Positions 63,091 through 64,000 of a stretch of 64,000 bases of DNA are shown piece after piece (within the stretch, counting starts at the first letter, position 1; every line of letters starts with the position of its first letter). Source of the DNA: Marinobacterium stanieri (GTDB lineage: Bacteria; Pseudomonadota; Gammaproteobacteria; Pseudomonadales; Balneatricaceae); contig NZ_FTMN01000001.1 in assembly GCF_900155945.1 (NCBI RefSeq), positions 186,001-250,000 of the forward strand, in the 5' to 3' direction. A program made the translations under genes and the position numbers. The notes beneath the pieces were generated by a model. That model saw only the letters and a program-made list of their open reading frames with translations, had not been told where the DNA came from and did no database searches.

Positions 63091-64000
63091 ATGGGAACTC
63101 GTAAATTTTGGTTGGGACAGGTAGGTGATTACGAGATCAAACAACTAAAGGTGTTTACCACAGTTGTAGAGTGCGGAGGCTTCTCGGCAGCTGAAACAGA
63201 GCTCAATATCACCCGCTCCACTATCAGCATTCATATTGCCAACCTCGAATCACGCTTGAACCTAACCCTCTGTCAACGCGGGCGCGGCGGCTTCTCTCTT
63301 ACGGACGAGGGCCAAACGATCTATAACTCGGCCAAACAGCTTTTTGGAGCACTAGAAGAGTTTCGCGCCACCGTAAACAACCTCAATTCAACCCTTTCTG
63401 GGGACCTACGACTTCTATTTTCCGATACCGTAAGTGGCGACCCCCGACTACAACTACCCGAATTAATCCATCAGTTACACGATCAAGCACCAGACGTGTA
63501 TATCACGGTCGATGTAGCCTCCATGAATACAATTGAACAAAAAATAATCAACGAAGAGGCTGAAATTGGCTTCGTTCCATTACATCATGAGATTGAAGGG
63601 CTGGAGTACATCCACCTATTTACTGATGTATGCCGCCTATACTGCCATCGCCAGCACCCCCTGTATAAGGTTCCTGAACGTCAGCTAACCGATGAAATTG
63701 TTGATTCTCAAGCATTGATCCAAGCGGGAGTCAAACCACATAAGAAAGCTATACATCTAATTGAGCCCATGGATCCTCGTGCCACTGCTTATTACTATGA
63801 GACTCGGCTAGCAATGATCCGCTCGGGGAAATATGTAGGATTTTTACCAGAGCACTATGTAGATCAGAATACCCAACCAGGGGAACTACGCGCTTTGTTA
63901 CCTAACACCCGCAACTATAAGCTGGATTCTGGAGCCATCGTGAAAAAGTCGGCCCGTCCCAACAAGGCTCGCAACCTGTTTCTGGAATTGATTCGCGCAC
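63091..64000 (+). CDS. LysR family transcriptional regulator (cut by window end)
   Basis: The frame opens at ATG 63091 and stays open for 303 codons to the window edge. The N-terminus (about 15-75) is a LysR winged helix: LKVFTTVVECGGFSAAETELN, ITRSTISIHIANLESRL and LCQRGRGGFSLTDEG. A co-inducer domain follows (GDLRLLFSDT, EEAEIGFVPL, FTDVCRLYCHRQHPLY, SGKYVGFLPEHYV). The 247-bp gap to the divergent aminotransferase would hold its operator. It probably controls that gene; the very C-terminus is missing. Confidence 0.88.
   Translation, partial: MGTRKFWLGQVGDYEIKQLKVFTTVVECGGFSAAETELNITRSTISIHIANLESRLNLTLCQRGRGGFSLTDEGQTIYNSAKQLFGALEEFRATVNNLNSTLSGDLRLLFSDTVSGDPRLQLPELIHQLHDQAPDVYITVDVASMNTIEQKIINEEAEIGFVPLHHEIEGLEYIHLFTDVCRLYCHRQHPLYKVPERQLTDEIVDSQALIQAGVKPHKKAIHLIEPMDPRATAYYYETRLAMIRSGKYVGFLPEHYVDQNTQPGELRALLPNTRNYKLDSGAIVKKSARPNKARNLFLELIRA

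Noticed and set aside
1-64000. rRNA, tRNA, CRISPR arrays, insertion sequences, attachment sites and origin
   Set aside because: I looked for repeat-spacer arrays, transposase motifs, cloverleaf-like CCA-ended genes and DnaA-box clusters and saw none that could be supported by eye.

Overview
The window looks like the chromosome of a marine or halophilic gammaproteobacterium. The division/cell-wall head (ftsL, rsmH, mraZ) is in the usual proteobacterial arrangement. The accessory content (ectoine catabolism, polyamine gamma-glutamylation pathway, glutarate hydroxylase route, TRAP transporter with a UspA gene, group 3b-type NiFe hydrogenase, sulfide oxidation) fits an Oceanospirillales-like heterotroph; the genus (for example Marinobacterium-like) is a guess from gene content only. 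I saw no rRNA, tRNA, CRISPR array, transposase or prophage.

Layout. (1) 1-1734: start of the division and cell wall cluster on the minus strand, with a strong promoter and a four-repeat MraZ operator. (2) 2132-4111: membrane diguanylate cyclase. (3) 4172-10219: a cytosolic four-subunit NAD(P)-linked NiFe hydrogenase with its maturation protease; an iron-dependent alcohol dehydrogenase sits between the beta and gamma subunit genes. (4) 10156-17143: housekeeping and miscellaneous genes (ATP-grasp, DMT exporter, YnfA, CHASE-GGDEF, MpaB-like, RmuC). (5) 17258-20984: three response-regulator genes with no kinase beside them. (6) 21198-26520: ectoine breakdown (doeB2, doeD, doeA, doeC). (7) 26743-31163: sulfide/persulfide oxidation (MBL dioxygenase, phosphatase-like/SQR fusion, SulP carrier). 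(8) 31321-33168: a chemoreceptor-like protein without membrane segments, fused to a solute-binding domain. (9) 33766-42179: an operon joining an amino-acid ABC importer, class III aminotransferase, 3-oxoacid CoA-transferase, thiolase and M20 deacylase, with a divergent LysR gene. I infer breakdown of an (N-acyl) beta-amino acid. (10) 42305-52601: putrescine catabolism by the gamma-glutamyl route (puuA, GATase, puuB, puuC) and by direct transamination (spuC), with GntR and LuxR regulators and two families of shared palindromic operators. (11) 52650-62843: UspA and TRAP importer, then 5-aminovalerate/glutarate catabolism (gabD-like, lhgO, glaH/csiD, FCD-GntR regulator, class III aminotransferase). 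The window ends inside a LysR gene.

How it fits together. About 40 kb is devoted to capturing and dismantling nitrogen-rich solutes (ectoine, putrescine, probably 5-aminovalerate/glutarate, probably a beta-amino acid). Four class III aminotransferases and three aldehyde dehydrogenases feed carbon to aspartate, succinate, 2-oxoglutarate and acetyl-CoA. The hydrogenase/alcohol dehydrogenase and sulfide modules are redox side branches. From about 52.7 kb the DNA becomes visibly more AT-rich, most strongly across the TRAP genes, which suggests separate acquisition.
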